This document shows, piece by piece, positions 1 through 7,949 of a DNA stretch of 64,000 bases. The position numbers and the translations under genes were made by a program. Position 1 is the stretch's first letter; every line of letters begins with the position of its first letter. This stretch comes from Ferrimonas sp048263965. Lineage in GTDB: Bacteria; Pseudomonadota; Gammaproteobacteria; Enterobacterales; Shewanellaceae. The stretch spans positions 89,838-153,837 of the forward strand of contig NZ_JBLXDO010000009.1 of the NCBI RefSeq assembly GCF_048263965.1, read 5' to 3'. Below the pieces are notes generated by a model. The model worked only from the letters and a program-made list of their open reading frames with translations. It was not told the DNA's origin and did not search any database.

Positions 1-1849
1 CCTTGGGACCTCCCGCTTCCGCCAGCAGATCCAACAGATTCATGGTGTCATCAAAGCTGTAACGCCCCGGCTTGTTGACTGCCCCCATCAGACGAACCAC
101 CTGTTCGGCCGGCTTCTCCAGCCATTGCCTGTCCCGCTGGGGCAGAAAGATGGTGTCTCCCGGCAGCACCTTGGGCAAAACGCTCTCATCGCCGGTTTCA
201 AAGTAGCGGGCCAGGTTGAGCTGGGTGACTCTGGCCTGACTGCCGTCTCTGTGAGTGATGCGTATCTGCCCCAGGTCCGCCTCATCGGTTGGGCCGTCCG
301 CCGCGGCGAGGATATCCAGGAAACTCAGTTGGCTGGTAAAGGCGTAACGACCGGGAGACGCCACCTGACCGAACACATAGATGGAACTGTCCGGGCCCTG
401 GCGAATCCAGGAGGATTTATTGTCCGTGGGATCCCAGGGCAACTCGTTGACTATGATGGTGTCCCCGGCTTCCAGGTCCGGCAGAGCCGAATAGCTGCCC
501 CCCTGCTTAATGAACTTGTCCAGATCGAACAGACGCTTCTCGCCACTCTCCTTCAGGATCTCGATCTCCGCCAGATTGGCATGTTGCTTGGGGCCTTCGG
601 CATGGGCGAACAGGTCCAGGAAGGACATGGCGTCGTCCCACTCATACCGGCCCGGCTTATTCATGGCACCGACGATCTTAATCGCCCGATCGGACGGGAT
701 CTTCAGCCAGGACTTCTCATTGACGTCGGTCTTCTCCGGAACAAAGATGACATCGCCAGGCTCGATGTTCGGTAGCGGTGCCGATTGCCGGCTTTCGGTG
801 TAAGAGAGCAGATCCACTTCGACCACACTCTGATTCTGACGCAGCAGACGGATATTGCGGGTCTCGGCGAAGCGGGTCGGCCCCCCCGCATTGGCCAGCA
901 GGTCCAGGAAAGTCACCTGATCCCCGGTTTCATAGGCCCCGGGTTGCTGAACCTCGCCCATCACATAGACGGTTCGCTGGGTGTTGGACACCACGTCCAC
1001 CTGAATGGGCACATACACCAGGGTCCCCGGGCCTACCGGGGGCAGCGTCTGAGCCTCCCCTTCATCCAGGTAACTTTTCAGATCGAACAGGTAGGGCACA
1101 TTGTCGGTGATCACCCGGATGTGACTGACGTCGCCATAGCGGGTCACCCCTTCGGCCCGCATCAGGGCATCCACCAGATTCATCTCGCCCTTGATGGAGA
1201 AGGTGCCGGGGTTCCGAACTTCGCCAAAAAGGGTAATGGCTTCTCGTTTGCCGGCACCATCGCCACCAGCAATCAATGACCGGGCATCAAAATTCACTTC
1301 CACATTACCGGTCAGGGGCGAAGCGGGCACAAACAGCCTGTCCTCACTCTTGAGCGGCGGCAACAGGCTGTCAGCGCCGCTGTCCAGATAAGCTTTATAG
1401 TCGAAGGGGATGGTCTGCTCACCTCGCTGAACCTGCAAGCGATCCAGCTGCGCACCGGGGCGCAGGCCACCGGCTGCCTCTATGGCCATCTGAACATTGC
1501 CGTCCGCAGGCAACAACACCTCCCCCGGTGCATCCACATAGCCCAACACCCGAATCAGCAACTGGGGCGCCTCCAGCTCAAGGTCAAACTGGTCCAGGTT
1601 CAGATACACACTGGAGAGTGCCAGTTTCACCGTGGCCTTGGCCTGCTCCAGGGTCTTGCCCCTCAGGGCCACTCTGCCCGCCTCCGGTAGGCGAATCTTT
1701 CCCTGATTGTCCAACTGAAAAGGCTGGTCAAAGTCAGGCTCACCAGGCAGCAGCACCATCAGGCTGTCACCCGGCTTAAGGCGGCGCTCCTCCTGGGCCT
1801 GAAGAGGACAAATCACCAGCAGCATCACAAGCAGGCAGAGGTATCTCAT
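1..1849 (-). CDS. SypC/WbfF-like polysaccharide export protein with tandem SLBB domains (3' end outside window)
   Basis: The frame is open from an ATG at 1849 to the left edge, giving about 616 visible residues. The N-terminus is a hydrophobic signal sequence ending near an Ala-Gln-Ala. A polysaccharide-export domain of the Wza type follows, and then at least six SLBB repeats, recognisable by recurring GEV/GxVxxPGxY cores such as LGYVDAPGEV, FGEVRNPGTF, MGEVQQPGAY, VGAMNKPGRY, FGQVASPGRY and MGAVNKPGRY (the last one cut by the edge). Canonical Wza has fewer repeats; this long form resembles the OtnA/WbfF class. The expected role is polysaccharide export through the outer membrane. The start overlaps the stop of the OmpA-like gene (ATGA), so the two are translationally coupled. 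The position after sypA- and sypB-like genes equals sypC. A SypD-type kinase would be expected next, outside the window. Confidence 0.88.
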   Translation of the reverse strand, partial: MRYLCLLVMLLVICPLQAQEERRLKPGDSLMVLLPGEPDFDQPFQLDNQGKIRLPEAGRVALRGKTLEQAKATVKLALSSVYLNLDQFDLELEAPQLLIRVLGYVDAPGEVLLPADGNVQMAIEAAGGLRPGAQLDRLQVQRGEQTIPFDYKAYLDSGADSLLPPLKSEDRLFVPASPLTGNVEVNFDARSLIAGGDGAGKREAITLFGEVRNPGTFSIKGEMNLVDALMRAEGVTRYGDVSHIRVITDNVPYLFDLKSYLDEGEAQTLPPVGPGTLVYVPIQVDVVSNTQRTVYVMGEVQQPGAYETGDQVTFLDLLANAGGPTRFAETRNIRLLRQNQSVVEVDLLSYTESRQSAPLPNIEPGDVIFVPEKTDVNEKSWLKIPSDRAIKIVGAMNKPGRYEWDDAMSFLDLFAHAEGPKQHANLAEIEILKESGEKRLFDLDKFIKQGGSYSALPDLEAGDTIIVNELPWDPTDNKSSWIRQGPDSSIYVFGQVASPGRYAFTSQLSFLDILAAADGPTDEADLGQIRITHRDGSQARVTQLNLARYFETGDESVLPKVLPGDTIFLPQRDRQWLEKPAEQVVRLMGAVNKPGRYSFDDTMNLLDLLAEAGGPK

Positions 1850-2676
1850 CACTTTCTCCTCGACGCATCGTCCCAGTGACGCAGGGCTACCTGGGCAGCA
1901 TCAGCCTCACCGGTGGACAGCTCCAGGGTGACTCGGCGATTGGCCAATCGGCCGGTACGGGTACTGTTGTCTCCGACCGGCTGAGACTCCCCTTTGGTTT
2001 CCAGGGTAATCTGATGTCGGGGCACACCCTGTTCCTCAAGGAATTGGGACACGGATAGGGCCCGTTGTTCCGCCAGGTTATGGTTGTACGCCTCACTGCC
2101 GCGATGGTCAGCGTGTCCGGTCACCTTAAGGTGCCAGTGGGGGTTGGCCTTCATCTCCAGGGCCAAGTGGGCCAGCCTTTGACGAAACTGGGGCAATAAC
2201 TCGGTTCGGTCATCAGCAAACTGCTCCGAATACAGCAGGCCATTTGCCTTTCCCTGGCCATCCAAGCCCGCGTTAGAGGCCACCACCATTGATGATCGAT
2301 GGGCATGGCAACCGAGCTTAGCGGTGACATGGTTGAGTCGAACCCCCAGACGGTGAACCTGATCTTCAAGGATCAACATGTTTTCCGTCGCATCGGCAAA
2401 CAATCCTTCCGCCAATTCCCCCCTGACCCGGGCCAGCAACAGTTCCGCCTGCATCTGACGGGCAGGCAGGCAGGCCATGGAACCACGAAGGCGCAGTAGA
2501 TCCAGCCCCATCTGAGCCTCCACCGTGCGCTGCCTCAACTGCTGCTGCTCCTGAAGAAACGCCGGCGTGTAGAGGTAACTCTCCCAGGGTGTTTTCTCAT
2601 CCGCCATGCCGCCCTGCCCCTCTTCAGGCCATTGCGCACACCCACTGAGCAAGACAACCAGCATCAGCGTCCTCAT
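1849..2676 (-). CDS. SypB-like OmpA-domain lipoprotein
   Basis: 275 residues. The N-terminus has a lipoprotein signal with lipobox LLSGC (Cys13). The middle (about 30-150) is helical and poor in motifs. The C-terminal 120 residues are an OmpA/Pal peptidoglycan-binding domain with GHADHRGSEAYN, LAEQRALSV and NRRV motifs. The protein should anchor in the outer membrane and grip peptidoglycan next to the exporter. The start overlaps the end of the STAS gene by 4 bp and its stop overlaps the SLBB gene start, so it is the middle gene of an A-B-C unit, as in the Vibrio fischeri syp locus. The function of SypB itself is poorly known; the assignment rests on domain and position. Confidence 0.85.
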   Translation of the reverse strand: MRTLMLVVLLSGCAQWPEEGQGGMADEKTPWESYLYTPAFLQEQQQLRQRTVEAQMGLDLLRLRGSMACLPARQMQAELLLARVRGELAEGLFADATENMLILEDQVHRLGVRLNHVTAKLGCHAHRSSMVVASNAGLDGQGKANGLLYSEQFADDRTELLPQFRQRLAHLALEMKANPHWHLKVTGHADHRGSEAYNHNLAEQRALSVSQFLEEQGVPRHQITLETKGESQPVGDNSTRTGRLANRRVTLELSTGEADAAQVALRHWDDASRRK

Positions 2677-2993
2677 GCGGCCACCTCACCGCCCACGAAA
2701 GGGATGGCCCGATCCACTCGAAGCATGGTGAGAATGCGCTTGGGCTGTCCGTGCACACCATGCAGCTGAAGCACTCGTTGTTGGCTTTTGAGGCGTTTGA
2801 ACAGGTAGATGATGGCGCCGATGCCGGACGAGTCGATAAATTCGGTCAGGGACAGATCAACCACCACCAGCTGGCTGCTGTCCATCAGCAGGTCTTCGAA
2901 ACTCTCCTTGATGGGGCCGATATGGTCGATATCGAACTGTTGGGGTGCAGCCACCTTAGTGGGTGCCAGTGTCTGATCCAGTTGAATAGCCAT
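2673..2993 (-). CDS. SypA-like STAS-domain (anti-anti-sigma-type) regulator
   Basis: 106 residues from the ATG at 2993. I chose this over the upstream ATG at 3014 because GGGAG lies 7-8 nt before 2993. A single STAS domain fills the protein, with the typical LVVVDLS strand and the phosphoacceptor loop FIDSSGIGAI; counted from this start the second Ser is residue 56. V. fischeri SypA is controlled by reversible phosphorylation of a conserved serine in this loop by SypE; the same motif here suggests the same switch. No SypE-like gene is in the window. It is the first gene of the A-B-C unit and lies about 43 nt downstream of the inferred start site of a sigma-54 promoter. Confidence 0.86.
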   Translation of the reverse strand: MAIQLDQTLAPTKVAAPQQFDIDHIGPIKESFEDLLMDSSQLVVVDLSLTEFIDSSGIGAIIYLFKRLKSQQRVLQLHGVHGQPKRILTMLRVDRAIPFVGGEVAA

Positions 2994-3047
2994 GATCACT
3001 CTCCCAATAAACATAAGGGCCGGAACAATTCCGACCCTTAGTGTTCA

Positions 3048-3061
3048 GCAAAGAGAGTGCC
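3048..3061 (-). promoter_or_regulatory. sigma-54 (-24/-12) promoter before the sypA-like gene
   Basis: On the minus strand the sequence reads TTGGCACTCTCTTTGCTG. It contains the -24 element TGGCAC and the -12 element TTGCT, with the invariant GG and GC separated by exactly 10 bases. The start point would fall near 3036, giving a leader of about 43 nt before the ATG at 2993. In V. fischeri the syp promoters depend on sigma-54 and the activator SypG, so type and place agree. Confidence 0.8.
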
Positions 3062-3114
3062 AACCATAATATTCCAAATTATTCAGTGCGTTAACATGGG
3101 CCACCTTGAGTCAA

Positions 3115-3143
3115 ATGCGTTTTGCAACGGCGGTTTTGCAAAA
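3115..3143. promoter_or_regulatory. Putative upstream activator site of the sypA promoter (TTGCAA repeats)
   Basis: ATGCGTTTTGCAA (3115-3127) is followed by TTTTGCAAAA (3134-3143). This puts two copies of a TTTTGCAA core, the second palindromic, about 54 bp upstream of the -24 GG of the sypA promoter. A closely similar ATGCG-C-TTGCAA arrangement sits about 48 bp upstream of the other sigma-54 promoter in this locus. An enhancer for a SypG-type activator is an inference from this repeated arrangement. Confidence 0.4.
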
Positions 3144-3144
3144 T

Positions 3145-3170
3145 GATGGGGGCTAAAAGCCCCCTTTTCA
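3145..3170 (-). terminator. Hairpin terminator after the sypQR-like gene
   Basis: Perfect 7-bp stem GGGGGCT/AGCCCCC (3148-3154 and 3158-3164) with a 3-nt loop, and T-rich on both sides (TTTT at 3165-3168 on plus, ATCATTTT on minus). It separates the end of the J-R unit (stop at 3226) from the sypA promoter. Confidence 0.55.
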
Positions 3171-3225
3171 CAGTCAGATAGCCTCGCGACCTGGATCCGT
3201 CAACGACAGTCCAGGAGACGCTGCC

Positions 3226-4986
3226 TCAATGCCCTTTGGCGCCCAGTACCACCATCACGGTTTTCCTCAGCACCTGCCACTCCATGGCAAAGTAGGTTGC
3301 CGGAGTCGACAGAGCCGCGCCGTAGGCATGGTCATAGAGCAGCTTCTGTTTGACGTCCTCCAGGCTGGTGTCACCCGCCTGGTGCACCTGGGCCAATCCG
3401 GTAATCCCGGGCTGAAGTTCAAAGGTGCGCTCCAGGTAGAAAGGCAGTTGTGCGTCCAGTTCGCCACAGATCTGAGGACGCTCCGGGCGCGGGCCCACCA
3501 GAGAGAGTTCGCCACTGAGCACCTGAAACAGCTGAGGCAGCTCATCCAGACGCGTAGCACGGATAAAACGGCCCACCCTGGTGACCCGGCTGTCACCCCT
3601 GGTTGCCCAACGAGCTCCCCTGCTTTCGGCCCCGTGAACCATGGAGCGAAACTTGGTTACGTAACACAGCTCCGTCCTGTCTTCATATCTGGCCCCAATT
3701 CTAAGTTGCCGATAGAACACCGGCCCCGGGGAATCCAGCTTGATCATCAGCGCCACCAGAGGAAACAGGGGCAAGGACAGCAACAGCAACACTCCCCCCA
3801 CCAGCAGGTCGACGCCTCGCTTAACGACCCGAACCATCAAAGGCTGGAATCCCCCCTCTATGCTGCTCCAACCCACACGGGTGCCGGTCAGTCGGCACCA
3901 GCCCCCCAAAAACGCACCGCAGACGGCGGTCATCATGATGCCAAGCTGGCTTTTGGGCTTAAGCATGGCCAACAGCGCCGCGGCTGACACCATCGACAGC
4001 AGGGGCCAGAACAGAGGCTCGGTATCAGGGTGCAGGGTGGGCAACAGCAGGGTCAGCAGGCCCCAGAGAGGGATCAGCAGGGGAACGAAGGCACGAAGCC
4101 CCTTGCCCAACAGGCCGGCCATGCGCGCACCAACAGGCAGTATGGGCAGGGTTTTCATCAGTGAAGCCAACTGCTGCAGGTTGCCAGCGGCGATACGCAT
4201 CCTCTGGCCGAAAAGGCGCTCTGACGATCGGGGCGCCACATCCACCGCCCGCATTCTCTGGTCATAGCCGGTGCGATATCCCTGCCTCAATACCCCCATC
4301 ACCAGTTCAAAATCATCGTTGATGCAATCCGGAGCCAGTTCGGTGATGCACTCGCTTCGCAGCAGAAGCAGCGCCCCAGGCCCGCCCATCACCGCGCCAA
4401 AGGCCGCTTCCCCTGCCCGGCAGCGATTGAGCCCTGACCAATGGCGGGCGAGTCGGCTGTCGGTTCCATGGGTGTAACGACCGGCCAGGGCCCCCAGGTG
4501 GGGGTCGCTAAATCGCTGCTCGGCCAGCTGCAGAGTGTCACGACCCAGCAGCGCACTGCAGTCACTTAACAACACCAGCTCGCCGGGACGCCCCTTCAGC
4601 CTGGCCAACGCCTGATTCAGCCGATGAACCTTACCGCGATTGTCGGCAAACTCCCTGCTGTGCAGGCGCATGCCTTTTTCAGCAAAGCGTTCTTGGAACT
4701 GATGAACCACAGCCCCACTGTTGTCCCGGCAGCCGTCGAGCAACACTTCCACCTCAACCTGGCACAGGGGGTGGGTGAGCCTGAGCAGATTGTTCAGCTT
4801 AAATCCCAGCTCCCGGGCTTCGTTATAACAGGGGATTACCAGGGTAATGCGCTCCACCCTGACACGCCGCAACGGGGAAAATGTTCGATTTTTGCGCGCG
4901 GCCAACCACCCCATCCACCTGGGATAGAGCAACAGATTCATCACCAACAATGAAGTAACCACTATCCAGAGCGACAGTATCATCAT
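3226..4986 (-). CDS. Fused glycosyltransferase (GT2) and polyprenyl-phosphate sugar transferase, SypQ-SypR fusion
   Basis: 586 residues with two enzymes in one chain. Residues 1-20 are a membrane helix. About 45-270 is a family 2 glycosyltransferase (IPCYNEA at 51, LSDCSA near 140, DDFEL at 224, QRMRI at 261). About 297-365 holds several membrane segments. About 388-586 is a bacterial sugar transferase of the WcaJ/PglC superfamily (KRGVDLL, SPGPVFYRQ, KFRSM, RLDELPQL, GPRPERP, PGITGLAQV). The second half should start repeat-unit synthesis on undecaprenyl phosphate; the first should add a later sugar. In V. fischeri these are separate neighbours, sypQ and sypR. Frame and codon use continue smoothly through the junction. 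The start follows GGAG and overlaps the upstream glycosyltransferase by 4 bp. Confidence 0.9.
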   Translation of the reverse strand: MMILSLWIVVTSLLVMNLLLYPRWMGWLAARKNRTFSPLRRVRVERITLVIPCYNEARELGFKLNNLLRLTHPLCQVEVEVLLDGCRDNSGAVVHQFQERFAEKGMRLHSREFADNRGKVHRLNQALARLKGRPGELVLLSDCSALLGRDTLQLAEQRFSDPHLGALAGRYTHGTDSRLARHWSGLNRCRAGEAAFGAVMGGPGALLLLRSECITELAPDCINDDFELVMGVLRQGYRTGYDQRMRAVDVAPRSSERLFGQRMRIAAGNLQQLASLMKTLPILPVGARMAGLLGKGLRAFVPLLIPLWGLLTLLLPTLHPDTEPLFWPLLSMVSAAALLAMLKPKSQLGIMMTAVCGAFLGGWCRLTGTRVGWSSIEGGFQPLMVRVVKRGVDLLVGGVLLLLSLPLFPLVALMIKLDSPGPVFYRQLRIGARYEDRTELCYVTKFRSMVHGAESRGARWATRGDSRVTRVGRFIRATRLDELPQLFQVLSGELSLVGPRPERPQICGELDAQLPFYLERTFELQPGITGLAQVHQAGDTSLEDVKQKLLYDHAYGAALSTPATYFAMEWQVLRKTVMVVLGAKGH

Positions 4987-6062
4987 GCCTTCTCCTCCAG
5001 CAGGGAGAGATACTGCTGAGCCATGGTGGTGTCGCTACCCTGGTTCAACACAAACCGTCTCAACACGCCCCGACTCTGGCGGCTCAATGCCATCAACCGG
5101 CGCACCGGCCGGATCCAGCTTTCCACTTGGTGGCCACTTACAATATGACCCATATTGGTACACACCATATTGCGACAGTTGCCGACATCTGTCGCGATAA
5201 CCGGGACCTCACAGGCCTGGGCCTCCAGCAAGGACATGGGTGCCCCTTCGCTGTGACTGGCCAGGCAGAACAGGTCCAGGGCCGGATACCACTGCTCCAT
5301 CCTCTCAATCTGCCCGAGGAAATGACATCGCTTCATCACACCCATGCTCTCTGCCATCGCCTCCAGATTTTGCTTCTCACTGCCCTGCCCGGCGATCACC
5401 AGATGCACATCCTCGGGGAGTTGGGCCAGCAGGGCGATAAGACGGTCAACCCCCTTTACCGGCTCCAGGCGGCAGGCCGTTCCCATCAGCAAGGCCCGAC
5501 CCGGAAGGCCAAACAGGCGTCGCGCCGCCTGCTGATCCGAGGGCAGGAAACGAGATGCTGCGACCCCATTGGGAATCACCTTTTCGATTCTGCACCCCTG
5601 CTGCTGATAGAGTCGGGCAACGGTCTCAGCATCGGCCACCATCGCCGGACGAAACAGGGCTTCAGCAAAACGGGTCAACTGCTTTTGCCGCCCGAGTGTC
5701 AGACTCCAGCCATCGTGATGGGTATGAACATGGTCGATACCCAGGCCCATGGCCGCCGCTCCGCCATAGATGAGGGGACCTATGTGATGACTGTGCAGAT
5801 GAGTCACCTTGTGCTCTTTCAGGTAGCGACGCAGTGACGTCACCAGTTTTCTGTCAACGCCTGCCTCTTTGTCGAACGCACTGAAATGCTTAAGCTGCGA
5901 CAGCCGAGGCCACTGACGGGTCAGTGCTTCAGCCTGCCCTTCCAGGGAGAGGTAGTGGATCTCGAAGTGCTCCTCGAGACGCTCTCCTAAAGTCAGTGCC
6001 ATGGTCTCCAGGCCACCCACGGCCATCTTTTGCACCAATTGAACCAAAACAGGTCTTTTCAT
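4983..6062 (-). CDS. SypP-like family 4 glycosyltransferase
   Basis: 359 residues from the ATG at 6062, which overlaps the stop of the chain-length gene (ATGA) and has GGGAGAG just upstream; a longer frame starting at 6221 runs inside the neighbour and is rejected. The N-terminal Rossmann fold begins VLVQLVQKMAVGGLE. The C-terminal fold carries the GT4 signature (VIPNGVAASRFLPS, then HSEGAPMSLLEAQACEVPVI with the E-x7-E region). It is a cytoplasmic retaining glycosyltransferase acting on the lipid-linked repeat unit. The sugar is unknown. The position between sypO- and sypQ-like genes equals sypP. Confidence 0.87.
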   Translation of the reverse strand: MKRPVLVQLVQKMAVGGLETMALTLGERLEEHFEIHYLSLEGQAEALTRQWPRLSQLKHFSAFDKEAGVDRKLVTSLRRYLKEHKVTHLHSHHIGPLIYGGAAAMGLGIDHVHTHHDGWSLTLGRQKQLTRFAEALFRPAMVADAETVARLYQQQGCRIEKVIPNGVAASRFLPSDQQAARRLFGLPGRALLMGTACRLEPVKGVDRLIALLAQLPEDVHLVIAGQGSEKQNLEAMAESMGVMKRCHFLGQIERMEQWYPALDLFCLASHSEGAPMSLLEAQACEVPVIATDVGNCRNMVCTNMGHIVSGHQVESWIRPVRRLMALSRQSRGVLRRFVLNQGSDTTMAQQYLSLLEEKA

Positions 6063-7501
6063 CTCTCTCCCTCCACAAGGTACTCCGCCAGCACGGGTGC
6101 CCCGCTCAGGGCCTCGATCTGCTCGCGTCGATAGATTCGTCTGTCCAGCAGCAGTCCGAGAACCGCCAATGCCACCCCAACGCCGGCCCCCCCAAACAGG
6201 CCCAACACCCCCATCAGCCACCAGGGCGCGCCAATGGCGCCTGAAGGGAAATTGGGCCTGTCGATGACCCTGACCTTCTCCGGAGCTTCAAATCGGCCCA
6301 GTTGGCCGGTCACGCGCGCCTTCTCGTAGCGTTCCAGCAATTCGCTGTAGAGGGCGCGCTTTCCTTCGGCCAGGCGCTCCAGCTCCGCCAACTGCTGCTC
6401 CACTTCGGCACTGCGGCCCATCCTGGCGAGGATGGACGCCTTGTGGTCTTCCAGCACCTTCAGTTCCCCTTCCAGGGTCACCACCAGATTGCTGGACTCC
6501 TGCAGCGACTGAAGCTGAGACACCAGCAGAGGTGCCTGACTGTCTCCCTCCCCCGGTTTGAAGGTGGTGGCCAGTTGCCACAACTCTTCCAGGTGCCTGT
6601 CCTCTTCCGAGGCGGTTTCCTGAAGCAGTCGCTGCTTCTCCTGCTGCAGTTGAGCCAACCGGGCCTTCACCCCTTTCACCTTGGAATGGCGATCGGTGTA
6701 ACGACTCTTAAGCAGTGCCAGCTGGGCCCGGGTCGACACGATCTGTTTCTCAATCTCGCTGACGATGGGATTGGCCATCTTTAACTGGCTCTTCAGTTGC
6801 ACCAGCTGGGCCCGGGCTCCCTCAAGCTCAACCAGTTTGCTTCGAATCTGCGCCTCGGCCTCCAGCAGGGCCATATTGTTTGCCCCAAGCAGATTGGGCA
6901 GAAGGTTGGCGTGCTCCTGCTTGAACATTGCCAGCTTCCCCTCCACCTCAGCCAGGCTTCGCTCTTGAAGGGACAGCTGCTCGGAAAGGAAGCGTTCGGA
7001 GTTGTCTACCGCACGCTGTCCCGGATCCATCAGCCTCTGCTGGAAGCTGTCACTGATCAGGGACAACAGATGCTTTGCCTGCTCCGGGGTGTCCCAAAGC
7101 AGCCTGATGGTGACCAGGGAGTCACCGCTGAGTTGCAGATGGGTGGCTGACGCCAGCCTGCGGTAGACCAGCTCCTTCTGACTGTCTGCCATGGCGTCTG
7201 AGGTCAAGCCGGCTTCACCGGCCACCTCGGCCATCACATAACGGCTGTGCAACAGCGCTCTCAGGCCATCGAGGCGCTCCTTGAGTCGCACCGAGACAGA
7301 AAGGTCCTTCAGAAAGGGGTTGGACAGGGCGGATTCCTGCAGAAGCAGCGAGGTTTGACTCTGATACTTCGCCTTACCTGAAAACCCATGCACAGCCAAC
7401 ACCAGGCTGGTCACCAAAGCCGGGACCACCACCAGGTAACGTTTTTGCCACAACTGATAGAGCAAGCGGTAAGCGAAGACCAGTGCCTGTTCAATAGGCA
7501 T
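6059..7501 (-). CDS. SypO-like Wzz/GumC-type chain-length determinant
   Basis: 480 residues from the ATG at 7501, with GGAG 6 nt upstream. A TTG four codons earlier is possible but unlikely. There is one membrane helix near residues 27-45 and another near the C-terminus (GVLGLFGGAGVGVALAVLGL). Between them lies a long periplasmic region predicted as coiled coil (about 165-400, rich in LE/LQ heptads). This is the polysaccharide co-polymerase (PCP) architecture without the C-terminal tyrosine kinase domain found in Wzc. It should set chain length and link the inner-membrane polymerase to the SLBB exporter. It overlaps the lipoprotein gene by 11 bp and the next glycosyltransferase by 4 bp. Confidence 0.88.
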   Translation of the reverse strand: MPIEQALVFAYRLLYQLWQKRYLVVVPALVTSLVLAVHGFSGKAKYQSQTSLLLQESALSNPFLKDLSVSVRLKERLDGLRALLHSRYVMAEVAGEAGLTSDAMADSQKELVYRRLASATHLQLSGDSLVTIRLLWDTPEQAKHLLSLISDSFQQRLMDPGQRAVDNSERFLSEQLSLQERSLAEVEGKLAMFKQEHANLLPNLLGANNMALLEAEAQIRSKLVELEGARAQLVQLKSQLKMANPIVSEIEKQIVSTRAQLALLKSRYTDRHSKVKGVKARLAQLQQEKQRLLQETASEEDRHLEELWQLATTFKPGEGDSQAPLLVSQLQSLQESSNLVVTLEGELKVLEDHKASILARMGRSAEVEQQLAELERLAEGKRALYSELLERYEKARVTGQLGRFEAPEKVRVIDRPNFPSGAIGAPWWLMGVLGLFGGAGVGVALAVLGLLLDRRIYRREQIEALSGAPVLAEYLVEGER

Positions 7502-7856
7502 AGGAGGCTCCAAGCCGGACCTGATCCGGTTTCGCAGAAGGCAGATAGCTGCCCTCTACCCTGCCCTGGAAACCCATGGATCGCAGCGCATCCTCCAGCT
7601 CAGCCAACCTCTGCTCAGCCACAAACGCGGAGTACCAGGCCGGGGCATCCGGCAAAGGGCCAAGTTCCACCGTCATCTTTTGAGCCCGAAACAGTTCTGA
7701 GGGAAGTTGTCCCTGCAACCAGAGGAGCACACGACCGTCCTCTGGCCAGGTCAGCATCGCCTTGGGCGCAGACGGTGCCTGTAACTGGCCTCCTTCCGGG
7801 GCGGTGGATGCACAGCCTCCAAGGAGCAATAGCAGCACTAGGGGTATCCATTTCAT
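7491..7856 (-). CDS. Small lipoprotein of unknown function inside the syp-like locus
   Basis: 121 residues. The N-terminus has a lipoprotein signal with lipobox LLGGC (Cys15). About 100 residues of mature protein follow, with no motif I recognise; the C-terminal half (AEQRLAELEDALRSMGFQGR) ending in RLGASYAY vaguely recalls CpaD-like pilus lipoproteins, which I would not rely on. The start follows GGGAGA by 6 nt. It is the first gene behind the second sigma-54 promoter of the locus and overlaps the chain-length gene by 11 bp, so it is made together with SypO. The V. fischeri syp locus has no gene at this place. A role in assembling or localising the export complex at the outer membrane is inference. 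Confidence 0.8.
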   Translation of the reverse strand: MKWIPLVLLLLLGGCASTAPEGGQLQAPSAPKAMLTWPEDGRVLLWLQGQLPSELFRAQKMTVELGPLPDAPAWYSAFVAEQRLAELEDALRSMGFQGRVEGSYLPSAKPDQVRLGASYAY

Positions 7857-7890
7857 CGGTTTCTCCCACCGGGCGAGATACCGATGAAGT

Positions 7891-7904
7891 GCACACCCCG
7901 TGCC
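7891..7904 (-). promoter_or_regulatory. sigma-54 (-24/-12) promoter before the lipoprotein-sypO unit
   Basis: The minus strand reads TGGCACGGGGTGTGCA. The -24 element TGGCACG is a perfect consensus match, the -12 element is GTGCA, and GG and GC are separated by exactly 10 bases. The start point would lie near 7880, about 24 nt before the lipoprotein ATG at 7856 and its ribosome site. It is the second promoter of this type in the locus. Confidence 0.78.
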
Positions 7905-7949
7905 ACTATTGTTTATTCTTTACTTTCAATGACATAAATAGCCAGCCTG

